NCBI RefSeq assembly: GCF_042453785.1
Contig: NC_091667.1
Span: 19,767,501 to 19,831,500, forward strand
Direction: 5' to 3'
Length of the DNA: 64,000 nt
From: Malus domestica
Lineage: Eukaryota; Streptophyta; Magnoliopsida; Rosales; Rosaceae
Shown piece by piece: positions 45,721-57,296 of the stretch; position 1 is the first letter of the stretch, and every line of letters begins with the position of its first letter. The translations under genes and the position numbers were made by a program. The notes beneath the pieces were generated by a model. The model did not search any database, was not told where the DNA came from, and saw only the letters and a program-made list of their open reading frames with translations.

Positions 45721-46506
45721 GAGTATTGTTAAATCCACCCCATTGTCCTATTTTTCCACCCACCTTATTATCCCACCACCATAAAAATTTTAAAAATTTA
45801 AATCTTATTTTCCCGCCCACTATTATTCCTAAAATAACCTTTATACCACCACATCTCCAATGTTCTGTTTCCACCACCAGTCCCTTCCCCTGAACTAACT
45901 TTACACCAAAATCAAGATTGCAAATCTCTAACAGTACAAACTGAACAAACCCAGAAATTTATCTGGTGCAAATTTACAACCTTGAAAGCCACAGTCATTG
46001 GTTTTGTTGGAGACTTACAGAGAGCAAGAGATCTGCTTCCTCAATTCAACTTATTTCGTTCAAATCGAAAGAATTAAATCCAAAAAGTGAAAGTGAAAGT
46101 AAAAAAATTCTAAAGATGAGATTTGATTCAAATGAGCTAGAAGCTATCAAATTGAAGATGCAATTCAAAAATGCATTAAAACGTTAAAACGTTAAAAATT
46201 TATTGGAAGACACTACAAATTGATTAACATATTTGGAATTGGAGCCCTGGAAATCATAGAAACGAACAATGAGAAATGCTGGCTGTCGGCAGATTCTTGA
46301 ACTTCTTCCGCCGCCGGAAAAACTAGATCTTTCTCTCGGATGGAGAGAGATTAAATGGAAGAGAGAAGAACGGGGAAGAGAGACAGTGGTGGAGAGAAAT
46401 GGGTAGGGATTTAAAAGTCTTTTTCTAAAAGGATAAACATGACATTAACATTTTCATTAAAACGTGGGTGAAAAAATAAGATAATGGAGTGGGCTTAGTA
46501 GCACTC
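45721..46506. mobile_element. 786-bp long-TIR non-autonomous transposon
   Basis: Imperfect inverted ends of about 44 bp (roughly three quarters identical), starting GAGTATTGTTAAATCCACCC and, from the other side, GAGTGCTACTAAGCCCACTC. Near-perfect 8-bp flanks TAATTATA / TAACTATA (45713-45720, 46507-46514). The interior is less AT-rich and transcript-like, with a short open frame (45966-46187) of unknown nature. Long TIRs suggest a MULE-like element; the 8-bp flank leaves hAT possible. Confidence 0.68.
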
Positions 46507-46514
46507 TAACTATA

Positions 46515-48530
46515 TCATCCATTAAAAAAGTTATCAATATAGAAAGTCGTGCAAAGTAAGATAGCAGAATATCTAATCACTGCATGGTCAATGTGATAAG
46601 TTTTACACGAAATGGTTCGAGATGACATAAACAAGTTTAGTAAGTCAATTGGTCATTTACACTGAGCTTGAAAATTCCATGGCTTGCTAACACGAATAAT
46701 CAATGAATCATGCACTATCAAATACAAATGATTGATTTCGACAATACAAAATTATTTGATGATTTCGACACTAAAATGAATTTTTTGGTTTTGTTTAGGC
46801 AAATGATAAATTTGTTAAATTAGATGTTACATTAGGGAGACGATCGACGGGGTTCGAAACCCACGCTGTGATGCAAGGGTAACACTTCTCTCCATCATAA
46901 TGGTATAGGGCGACTTGCAACACTAAAATGACAATCGCAAAAAACGAAAAATTAACACTTATAGTCTTCAATTTATGGTTTACTCGTCAAACTAGCTTGC
47001 ATGCGACTAATTAATAATCTCAATCGGATGGGGAAAGCTGGCACAAATATGGCAGTTCTAGGAAAGTGATATGATCAATGGATGTTTTATTTACAAATTC
47101 TAATCCATTGTAGTAGTATGTACTCAACATACAATGCGCAACCTAGCTAGCTAATAAGTGAAGCTTTGTCAGAATTGCACATGATCGACGTGGTCATTAG
47201 CTAAGCACCTAAATGGTGGAATGCTTCAAAATATATGGTTAGGTCGCACAAACCCATTTCATGAGATCACATGCATGATATATAGTCTCACGTAGGGCAC
47301 ATCCACATTCACATTTATGATCGTAGAAGTGCGTACACTAACGTTTTCTTGTCAAACTTGCTTTTAAAGTAGAAAACTCCTTATACTAAGGCCATCTCTT
47401 TTTACTTGAACGTGTTCTACACTCACATTTTCGTAATATAAGCAGGAACTCCATTCTCCTAGACCATAGGGTTTAAGGAAATTGTGGTCACATACCATTC
47501 GATCTCTTAGCCTTAAGGTCCAAGGAAATTGGAACCATGTACCATTTGATCTTAATCCAATGGTGAAGGAAAAAGTAAAACAACAAAAACTAAAGGAACA
47601 TTTATTCTCCTCCACCGTTTGATTAAGATTGAAATGTAAGTGCTTGTAATTTCCTTGAATCCTAGGGTCTAAGAGAACAGAACTGATGCCTATATTACCA
47701 AACTGTGAATCTAGAAGGCATTCAAGTAAGAATCAACCCAATGAACTATCCATCATATTCATGGTCGGACAACACATGCATGATCTCATACATTTTCGGT
47801 TGCAATATGCATCTCATACGTATTATTATAAGATAGTCAGGTAAGAGAAAATTGTCCAAAACTTGTAAAACCTCCTTCAATTCAATGCAATTTAGGATAG
47901 GGAATGTGAACTCTTACTGCTGCACAAGAGCACAATACAAAGCACGCCAGGTTTCATATGCATCCCGATATATGATGAACTGCCATAGTCTGCCAAAATG
48001 CGCAAAAATTGAGGTCTGCATTCAGGTGACCTAAATATATTGTATAAGGGGCTTGACTTTTTTCCTTCATATATGGTACAGATATACAGAGAAAGGCGCG
48101 CATTTTTTGATCGTTTCATTGATTGAACACCTTTAAAACTGAGAGGGTCAAACCTGTGTGTGAAGAATCCCACAATATTGTTTTTACTATTAGCTCTGGG
48201 GGGAACTCTGCAGAATATCTATATGAGAAGACAAATAAGACTGCTCAATGAGCGAAAAAAGAATCGCACAAGAAAAAGAAATAAAGAGAGGTTGGGGTAT
48301 TAAATTGTGGGTGGGTTGCTCAACCAACCCTAAACCAGAAGAACCCCATTTTCCTCATTTAACTTCAAGACCTTTTTATTTTTATTTTTTATTTGAGTGG
48401 GGCTATAGCGTTAGTAAGTTAGATGTTAGATTAATCACCGACGAGGTTTAAATTCACGCCGTCATGCAAAGAGACAATTCAAGACTCATTATATAACTTA
48501 ATTATAAGAAAGAAAACACGACGAGGTTTA
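46515..48530. other. Intergenic stretch without a recognised gene
   Basis: No protein-like frames. A weak direct repeat (AAGGAAATTG ... ACCATTNGATCT) occurs near 47475 and 47522. Nothing else could be supported. Confidence 0.4.
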
Positions 48531-48540
48531 AATTCATGCC

Positions 48541-48720
48541 ATCGTGGGGTGGCCTAGTTGTTCGGAAGAATTTCAGGCTTCTATTCCACACGACAAGTCC
48601 TGAGTTCGACTCCTGTCGCCAGTGAATTGCACGATGGTGGCCAGGGGAGGCTGAAATGCCTCTGTGAGTTTTATTGACCCTCAGAAGGGTGGATTGCATG
48701 GCGAAGCCATCAGCTGGTCC
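48541..48720 (+). mobile_element. tRNA-derived SINE of a second family
   Basis: A-box TGGCCTAGTTG (48550-48560) and B-box GAGTTCGACTCC (48602-48613) are 42 bp apart, as in tRNA promoters. A GC-richer body ending GCCATCAGCTGGTCC runs into a T run at 48721. It lies tail to tail with the next SINE. Confidence 0.75.
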
Positions 48721-48890
48721 TTTTTTTTTTTGAACAAATGATATAATTTGCACCAAGGAGGAGGGGGCGAGCTTCGTCTAACAATTGGACTAGCAATAAT
48801 GTGGTTCAAATTCGCCTTTGATGAGAATCAAACCTAAAACCTCTCACTTATAAGTGAAGAAGAATACCATTAGACCATAGTACTAAGTTA
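48721..48890 (-). mobile_element. tRNA-derived SINE, copy 7
   Basis: The minus strand shows an A-box-like GTCTAATGGTATTC, a B-box-like GTTTGATTCTC, the body CCACATTATTGCTAG, the 3' end ATCATTTGTTC and a terminal A run (T run at 48721-48732). The most complete member of the family in this window. Confidence 0.75.
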
Positions 48891-49037
48891 GAAGAATTTT
48901 AAGTTGCAATCTGACGTATATAAATAAGTATATGTCACGTGAGAATAGAAATACTTATATAGGGATATGTTCTTGGTTTTGGTTGTGCACGAGAATTCTC
49001 TAAGCTAGGGTGACTCATTTTCAACCTACTAAATATT

Positions 49038-49244
49038 GGAAAAGGATCCTCGTTTGGTCCTTTTCTTGGGGATCCTAGGGATTCCGTGATCGTGACCGTT
49101 CATAATACATTGTGCGATCAGAAATCATTTCAAAATTTAAAATTTAAAATTAAATATAAATAGTACCTAATGAAAACTGACCGCACGATGTACGATGAAC
49201 AATCAAGATCATGGGATCCCATCCCTAGGTGAGGATCCTTTTCC
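49038..49244. mobile_element. 207-bp MITE with 9-bp target duplication
   Basis: GGAAAAGGATCCTC / GAGGATCCTTTTCC are perfect 14-bp inverted ends, and CTAAATATT is perfectly duplicated at 49029-49037 and 49245-49253. The 9-bp duplication suggests Mutator-type mobilisation. It interrupts a sequence (CTAGGGTGAC...) that recurs uninterrupted at about 49575-49640. Confidence 0.92.
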
Positions 49245-49699
49245 CTAAATATTGACCCAATTAAAATTTAAAACACCATGTGTATATGTGAGTGTAGTCA
49301 AATTGCAAATCAGTGTGCTCTTTTTTTCGCATCTGAGTTCGAATTCTCTTTTTGTTTAACAATTTTTCTTCAATGAGACGTAGCATTGAGTAGTACAAAA
49401 AATGAATGGCTGACATTAAAAATAAAAAAAATCTAACAATTGAGAACATTAAATTTAACGATTAAAACACCTATAATTTTGAGTGTTATGTAATAATAAA
49501 AGTACACCCTTTAAATTAGATTGGATTAAAATAAAGCTCCAATGAAAGAACATAACTTATAAGAAAAAAGGGCCAAGCTAGGGTGACCCGTTTTCGACCC
49601 ACTATTGATCCGATTAGACTTTACAATAGCTGTGTCTTGTGTGGGATGGATGACCTATTTATCATTGTTTGGTTTTGTTTTTTTTTTTTTTTTTGGAAA

Positions 49700-50372
49700 T
49701 ATCCTTTTCGCAAACGATATAGTGTTGATAGATGAAACTCAGGAGGGGTAAATGCGAAGCTTAACCTTTGGAGAGAAGTGTTGGAATCTAAAGGTCTTCG
49801 CCTAAGCCGATCAAAGACAGAATATATGGAGTGCAAGTTCAGTGCAAATGGAGGCCAAAATGAGTTAGGGGTGAGGATCGGAGATCAGGAAATACCAAAG
49901 AGCGACCGTTTTCGCTACCTAGGATCTATCTTGCAAAAGAACGGAGAATTAGATGGAGATCTCAACCATAGAATACAAGCTGTATGGATGAAGTGGAAGC
50001 GTGGCGTGTTGTGTGACCGTCGTAGGCCACTAAAGCTCAAAGGAAAATTTTATAGGACGGCAATAAGGCCAGCGATGCTGTATGGCACAGAATGTTGGGC
50101 GGTGAAGCATCAACACGTACACAAAATGAGTTTGGACATGTGCACAGAAGGCCTACTGACGCTCCGGTTCGAAGATGTGACTACGGGATAGAGGTTCAGG
50201 GCCGAAGTGGTAGAGGAAGACCTAGGAAAACTTTGGAAGAGACCCTAAGAAAAGACTTAGAGTATTTAGATCTAACGGAGGACATGACACAAAACCGAGC
50301 GCAATGACGTTCTAGGATTCATATAGCCGACCCCACTTAGTGGGAAAAGGTTTTGTTGTTGTTGTTGTTGTT
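49700..50372 (+). mobile_element. 5'-truncated LINE (L1-type) 3' end
   Basis: The frame at 49778-50191 encodes the end of a plant LINE reverse transcriptase: [53 protein letters not shown]. It is preceded in another frame by DIVLIDET, part of the catalytic YxDD/FADD region. A frame change at about 50150 leads to GRGRPRKTLEETLRKDLEYL. The element ends with CCCACTTAGTGGGAAAAGG and a (GTT)n tail. Typical dead-on-arrival insertion. Confidence 0.88.
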
Positions 50373-50554
50373 GTGGTGGAAATATGTTTGGTATTATTCT
50401 TTGGTCTCTCAATCTCTCTCTCTCACATGTATATAGTTCCTCAACTAATCCCATTAAATTTTCCTCTTCATTCAAAGCTCTTGAATTAAATCTCCTCTTC
50501 CATTTCCAGTAAAAGTAGGTGTGTAAGTGTGTGTGTGTGTTTCCTTGTGTGCAC

Positions 50555-50556
<2 letters not shown>

Positions 50557-50588
<32 letters not shown>
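50557..50588. repeat. (GA)n microsatellite upstream of CYP86A
   Basis: A pure GA run of 16 units, with a (GT)n run just before it (from about 50528). It lies in the upstream region of CYP86A. Confidence 0.9.
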
Positions 50589-50591
<3 letters not shown>

Positions 50592-50795
50592 GCATCTTAA
50601 TTTGCTAGAGCCACTGGTTTTCTAGAGAGAGAAGAGAGGTTTTGAGCGAGAGAGCTTTAAAAAGTTCAACGACTTCTGAAGAAATTTATGGCGCCTGTGC
50701 TGTGCTGTGTAGCTTAATTTTTAGTGAGAGAAAAATACAGTGAGAGAGAGAGAGAGAGCAATGTCAACCAGTCTGGCCTCAATAAATTGCTCACC

Positions 50796-50803
50796 TATAA
50801 ATC
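50796..50803 (+). promoter_or_regulatory. Candidate TATA box of CYP86A
   Basis: TATAAATC sits about 470 bp before the ATG, followed by a CT-rich leader. A possible leader intron could start at AAG|gtacgt (51052). Position and sequence only. Confidence 0.45.
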
Positions 50804-51269
50804 TCTCTCTATAATACTCCATTTTGTACTACCACACATCACACACCTCCACTTCCATATCTTCTGCTTCCTCTCCTGCTTCTTCTCTACTCCAACACCA
50901 AACCACCACCTTATAATCCTCATCAATCATCAATATTATTATTCCTCTCTACCCATTTTTTGTTTAGATCCATCAAGTTTCAAAGTCCCTTCCTTTTCTC
51001 AATCAAATCTCTCAAACATTCATGAAACTCCCTACCTGGGTTTTTCTCTAAGGTACGTTTTGCAGTAGCTTCTTCCACTTCTTCACATTAACTCACACCA
51101 ATAAAGCAACTTTCCCGGAAAACAACATTTTCTCGGGAAAATATTTTGGAGGAAAACAGGTTCTGGGTTTGCTTGCTGGTATCTGGTTCAGTGATTGAGT
51201 GCGGATTTTGCATCGCCGTTTTCTGAGTTTTTGGGTTTGGTTTACCATTACGTGGCGGACAAGTAAAAT

Positions 51270-52847
51270 ATGGAGATTGGGACGGCGTTGCTGGTTTTGA
51301 CGGCGATCACGGCTTACCTCCTTTGGTTCACCTTCATCTCACGGTCGCTAAAGGGTCCACGTGTCTGGCCGTTACTGGGTAGTCTCCCGGGTCTCATCGA
51401 AAACTCGGACCGGTTGCACGACTGGATCTGTGACAACCTACGCGCCTGCGGCGGGACGTACCAAACCTGCATCTGTGCCATCCCCTTCCTCGCGAAAAAG
51501 CAAGGCCTCGTGACCGTCACATGCGACCCGAATAATCTGGAGCACATACTCAAGACCCGGTTCGACAACTATCCCAAGGGCCCCACCTGGCAATCCGTGT
51601 TTCACGAGCTGTTGGGCGAGGGCATCTTCAACTCGGATGGCGACACGTGGCTGTTTCAGAGGAAGACGGCCGCACTGGAATTCACGACCCGGACGCTGCG
51701 CCAGGCCATGGCTCGGTGGGTCAGCCGAGCCATCAAGCTAAGGTTCTGCCCAATTCTCAAGTCGGCTGAGCTTCAAGCGGAGCCGGTTGATCTCCAAGAC
51801 TTGTTACTTCGGCTTACTTTCGATAACATATGCGGCTTGGCTTTTGGAAAGGATCCGCAGACGTGCGCCCCAGGTCTTCCCGACAACGGCTTTGCCACAG
51901 CCTTCGACCGAGCCACCGAAGCCTCGCTGCAGCGGTTTATTCTGCCCGAGGTGTTGTGGAAGGTGAAAAAGTGGCTTGGGCTTGGAATGGAAGTCACCTT
52001 GAGCCGAAGCCTTGTGCATATTGAGGAGTATTTATCCGATGTGATTGCATCCCGTAAGCTCGAGTTGCTGAGTCAGCAAAAAGATGGGAACCCACACGAT
52101 GATTTGTTGTCACGGTTCATGAAGAAAAAAGAGAACTACTCGGACACTTTTCTCCAACACGTGGCGCTCAATTTCATCTTAGCTGGACGCGACACGTCAT
52201 CGGCCGCGTTGAGCTGGTTCTTTTGGTTGATCACTCTTAATCCAGTAATTGAAGAGAAAATCCTCCGTGAAATTTGCACTGTTCTGATCGAGACACGTGG
52301 TAATGATGTGACGAATTGGTTGGACGAGCCGTTAGAATTTGAGGAAATTGACCGATTGATATACCTTAAGGCAGCGTTGTCCGAGAGCCTAAGGTTGTAC
52401 CCTTCCGTACCGGAGGACTCAAAGCATGTGGTATACGACGACGTTTTGCCCGATGGCACATTCGTGCCCGCCGGATCGTCGGTGACGTATTCCATATATG
52501 CGACGGGGAGGATGAAATCGACGTGGGGAGACGATTGCCTGGAGTTTCGTCCGGAGAGGTGGCTATCTCCCGATGGTAAGTTCATAATGCATGACTCAAA
52601 TAAATTTGTAGCATTCAACGCCGGTCCAAGAATATGTCTAGGGAAGGACTTGGCTTACTTGCAAATGAAGTCGGTAACCGCGTCAGTTTTGCTCAGCCAC
52701 CGTCTCACGGTGGTGCCGGGCCACAAGGTGGAGCAAAAGATGTCGTTGACGTTGTTCATGAAGTATGGACTCATGGTGAATGTGCACAAAAGGGAGCTGG
52801 GGGCAATTGTGTCAAGCATTGAAAAGGAGATGGCAATGGAGGGATAA
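51270..52847 (+). CDS. CYP86A8: CYP86A-type cytochrome P450 fatty-acid omega-hydroxylase
   Basis: An ER-anchored P450 that adds a hydroxyl group to the terminal carbon of fatty acids, giving monomers for cutin and related polyesters. Arabidopsis CYP86A8 is LACERATA, needed for cuticle and organ separation. Single exon, 525 aa, a usual length and structure for the subfamily. Features: N-terminal membrane anchor (about 5-24), proline hinge ([13 protein letters not shown], 29-41), I-helix oxygen-activation motif AGRDTS (305-310), K-helix ESLR (372-375), FRPERW (426-431) and the heme loop [10 protein letters not shown] (449-458) with ligand Cys456. All are intact. The assignment to the A8 branch rests on overall similarity and on its position near ATI1 (At2g45970 beside At2g45980 in Arabidopsis); A4/A7-type relatives are not excluded. 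Codons are GC-richer than the surroundings. Confidence 0.95.
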   Translation: MEIGTALLVLTAITAYLLWFTFISRSLKGPRVWPLLGSLPGLIENSDRLHDWICDNLRACGGTYQTCICAIPFLAKKQGLVTVTCDPNNLEHILKTRFDNYPKGPTWQSVFHELLGEGIFNSDGDTWLFQRKTAALEFTTRTLRQAMARWVSRAIKLRFCPILKSAELQAEPVDLQDLLLRLTFDNICGLAFGKDPQTCAPGLPDNGFATAFDRATEASLQRFILPEVLWKVKKWLGLGMEVTLSRSLVHIEEYLSDVIASRKLELLSQQKDGNPHDDLLSRFMKKKENYSDTFLQHVALNFILAGRDTSSAALSWFFWLITLNPVIEEKILREICTVLIETRGNDVTNWLDEPLEFEEIDRLIYLKAALSESLRLYPSVPEDSKHVVYDDVLPDGTFVPAGSSVTYSIYATGRMKSTWGDDCLEFRPERWLSPDGKFIMHDSNKFVAFNAGPRICLGKDLAYLQMKSVTASVLLSHRLTVVPGHKVEQKMSLTLFMKYGLMVNVHKRELGAIVSSIEKEMAMEG

Positions 52848-54020
52848 TTGCAAGGGGAAGAGCAAGAGTGTGGCCGTTAAATGTAACGGCGTCGGTGGCG
52901 GTGGAGTGGTGGTTGGGTGGCTTAAGAGGGTGTTTAATTTTTGGGGTGGTGGAACCCATGGGAAACGGGAGGGGACTCAGGGGTATAATGGGAATTTGGT
53001 AAGCAAAGCCCATTGTGGTAGCTTTCCCTTGTAAGCAAAAAGCTTTGCAAATTTTTATTTACATTTAATATTCTTTAAGTTCTTGTTTGTTCGGATTTCA
53101 TAAATTACTTTTATCAATATTTATTACCATTCATTTGCAAGACATCTCGTATCGCTCTCTTGCACTTAAGTTTGAACTGGACGAGACATCCCGTATCGCT
53201 TTCTTGCATTAAGTTTGAACTCACGTCTAGTAGCTTAGAGTATATTGCTTTGTTAAGAAAAGTTTATATGATCAACCATTTGATATTAGCGCAACTTTTT
53301 ATACATGCATTATTATATATAATCAATCAACCATTGAGGTAAACTCTTGTGATTCTAACCACTTGAGCGACGAGCAGCAAGTCTTGAGCTTATGGCAATT
53401 ATGGCAATTAAAAGGGGAGATAAGATGGAGGCTATTATTGTCTGTGACTGTGACCCAATGTAGGTAGTCAGAAAGACAGATGTAGCTGGTTCTTATATTC
53501 CATCAACTTGAATGTGGATGATGGATGGAAATGCCTGGCCCTGCCAGCTCCAGATAAAAAGGGCCTACATATGCTTCTCGTTCTTTCTTCTTCTGATTAA
53601 TCTGTGAACTATAATTAGGAAAGAAATTAACAGCTAAACGAAAATTCCAATCACAAATCTGCGATTTAATCGGTATAATGCGAGCAGCATTACTATTGCA
53701 TGTGAATCCAACTGCGGAGAATTTCAGTAAGAAACAACTCAGGTGGATGACGAAGTATTAGCATTGTATGGGCAAAGTAAAAGGTTCATGGGTGCAAGTT
53801 ACCCATAACTTCTCTACATTACGAGACATTTACTGAAACGAAACAAGGCATTAACCTGTAAAAAGCGGGGTCTTAAGCCCACCCAGAGAGGGCCTCATAT
53901 GTTGTTATAAAACCATCGATGGCGATGTTTAAAAGCTAGTTCGCTTAGCCAGATTTCCCTTCATGTGTTTGCGTTTCTTCCATCTTGTCATAATTCCGTC
54001 CCTTCTGTTCTTGCGTTTCT
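52848..54020. other. 3' flanks between CYP86A and PHT4;4
   Basis: The two genes converge here. The stretch holds their 3' untranslated regions and AT-rich DNA. No further gene or element ends were recognised. Confidence 0.5.
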
Positions 54021-57000
54021 CTAGTCAATAATTTTCTCCCCCGTTGAAAATAAGTTCCAGATTAATGTGCCCATGATGTACAATACAACAGAGACCTTGA
54101 ATACATCATCCCAAGAGCCTGCAGAATTGAAGCTCAATAAGTCAATACTAAACTGGAAACCGGAAACTGGAACTTGAGCGCAAAAAGCGAATTCAGGAGA
54201 GGTTGAATTAAGTAAAGCATTTGATTGTACCTCGTTGGAGTATGTAGCCGGTTGCAGCTGTACCGAAGACACCAGCAAGAACTCCTGCTGTGTTTGAGAG
54301 TCCCAGCAATACTCCCTGTAATTGTATTTATAAGTTTGATTGCACAGGATTCAGACAATTTGATTACTTGTTTAGTTCTTTGGTAAGGGATTGAAAGCAC
54401 AAATAACCTTGTTAAATTAATAGACTAAAAATTGATAACGAAAAATTGCTCCCCACAAAACTCCGAAGTGGAAAAATTTCGTCAAGTAGCCATAGGTTTA
54501 TAACTTCATAAGATAGCAACTCACAGCATAGCGAGGTCCAATGTCTTGGTGGTTGGAGTAGAGACCCGATTGTGAAAATGCATCAGATCCCTGTCAATAA
54601 GAAAGAACGTGTGAACAGATAATCGTAGGACTAATACTTACCAAACACCACATATTCAAGCTCGGTCAAATTGATAACAACTGGTTTTTACCTGACTGCA
54701 TGCCATGCATAGTACTGCCATTGCGGGTGTCTTGACACGGCTCAGCAGCGTAAGGAAAAAGGCTGGTCCCAGAAACCCAATTGATTGCATGATCTGTCAA
54801 CAGAAAACGGATTTGTAGAAATCTTAAGAAACGCAAAACAGGAAAGTCGGCACCTGACCACACATTTAATAATTCAAGAATTATTTTAGTCCTTACCTTA
54901 CGAACTGTCGTTACAGAAAAACCTTTGCTGACAAGTGTATCTGCAATCCAGCCTCCTATATTTGCAAAAATAGCCATTGTCAACCATGGCAAGACACAGA
55001 GGAGCCCGGATTCAGTGAGGTTGAATTTCAAAACCTGAAGATGCAAGACAATGTAAAAAGATTTTAGTGACTCAACAATTTATTGATAGGATTAACATTA
55101 AATCTGCTTCTGGTTTGGGTCAAAATTGTTGATTTTGCATGCGGTTAGGTTTCGCGTGAGACATTACTTTTAGTTTCCTATGCATATGAGTGCCTGTATG
55201 CTCAATTTTGGAGGAATCGATTCCAAACCTGATTGTAGTATGTTGGCATCCATGTCAATAGAATAAATGTTCCCCAATTGTGGCAAAAGTGGCAGACTAT
55301 AAGAGCCCAAACAGGTGGTTTTGATAATATTAGCTTCCAAGGAATGACCTTAACAGGTTCCTTAGATATGTTTCCACCCATGATAAGCTCTTTTTCCTCT
55401 GCGCTAAGCTCCGGATCTTCTTTTGGTGTGCTATATGCCTAGTGATACAACAATAAAGAAGATGTTCTAGAGTTAACTTTAATGGAACAACATCCGAAGT
55501 GCCATTCATGGCATTTCATTCATATATTTTCATGGTGTCAGGAGAAGATCACCAGTTACGTACGACGAATGGGCATGAGAAACAATTAGTGTATATGATT
55601 TTATATTTCAAAAGACAAGTGATAATAATTCTGTACACTTTTACTTTTAAAATGTAGACTCAGTACTCGGTAGCAGTTCATTCACATAATCCCGGAAATG
55701 AAAGGGAAAAAATTACTGGATATAGCACGGCTCAAACAAGAACATATTAACAGCCTGGAGATATGATAATATTTATTTGTCTATGATCCATATAGTCTAT
55801 CCTAATCAAGAGTAGACAAGGTAATTCAAGTATTTCAAATGTTGAAGGAAGCAAGATCTTACTTTATTCAGCCATAAGGCCAACCAGATACTACCAAGAG
55901 AGCCAAACGAGTAAAACACAGATGGCCATTTAAACTTCTGGATTAGAATCGGAGAGACAGCCAACCCAGTGACAGAACCAAGGTACATGCCAGTATATAC
56001 CAGTGAAAGTGCTCTGCTTCTCTCAGACACTGGAATCCATTTAGAGAGTATGTTATTCATAGCAGGCATAGCGACACCCTGTGAATGAACAAGGAAAAAG
56101 GAAAATTTGTTCAGCAATGAGAACCCTTGCTTGAATTACCAAGAGAAAAAAAATCCTATTTCAAGAAGGAAGCTGAGATACAATAACTCAAATGAGAAAA
56201 TTTAAATAATTATACATAAAAACTGAAGGAAAAGTTCTGCGTGCTGAACTACCAAAGTGAAATGATACAATTAGTGTTGAAATTAACCTGTCACACAAAT
56301 ACAAGTTTTAAGTGGTAATCGTTTTAGGTTATTTATTTTACTCCTGTCTTGTTTCTTAAACTGAATAATACATTCCAAGCCAATTCCTAAACGAAAAGGT
56401 AAAAACTTCAATTAATATTACAATGCAGAGTCGAAGTCGGAAAGGACTAGAGATCCGAAGCAAAGCACTAGAAAAGACGGACCTCACCAATCCCCATGAA
56501 AGCACGCATGATAAGCAAAAATGGAAGGCTGATTTTTGCTGCAATAGGTGTCAAAATTGTCGCTACTGACCACCAGATCACTCCAAAACCCAATACACGC
56601 TTTCCACCAATTTTATCTGCCAAAATGCCTCCAAGAATCTATATACAAGAGCAATCATAAAGTTAATACGATCATACAGGAGAACTGAGAGTAGAAATCT
56701 AAGCACATCTGCATGGGAAATAGAGATATATGCATGTATCATATATGTATCTTGAACACAAAATATATGCAGAGCCAACTATTCGTAATAAAACAGTATC
56801 CCTAAACCATTTAAGAATACAATCATGATTAGATGCCCGCTAATGATCTCTGAGGAGATTGAGAATTAAGGTGTAATTTATCTTTGAGTAATGCACACAC
56901 GTTAGTATACTTAGTCAAACCTGAGTAAGTAGGTAACCCCAGAAAAAAGAGGACTGAATCAAGCCGACTGTGGCACTATTCCAGTTGAATTCCTGTGACA

Positions 57001-57254
57001 TGGGAAGTATTGCAATGCTCATGTTTACCTAGAATATAAAATTTTAACATTGTTAGCTGATTGAGATGTATCACATTAAAAAACCAACACCTTAAAAACA
57101 GATTTTCGAGTTTTGAAATGCTTATGTTTAATGATGATGTAACATCAAGGTTACTACCATATAGGAAAATAATTTAATCTTGAAAGAAATTGGCTTGGTA
57201 GCGTAAGACACCTTGTCACTAATTACACAAGAGTATCTGTTGTGAGGAAAGAGG

Positions 57255-57296
<42 letters not shown>

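Noticed and set aside
46840-46900. Possible tRNA-like B-box (GGTTCGAAACCC) near 46855
   Set aside because: No matching A-box, stem pairing or SINE body around it; an isolated motif.
52136-52618. 160-codon minus-strand frame opposite CYP86A
   Set aside because: A shadow of the GC-richer P450 exon; the sense strand carries all P450 motifs.
55500-55860. Possible extra exon in the long PHT4;4 intron
   Set aside because: The frame is complete without it, and the intron sequence has stops in all frames and no coding character.
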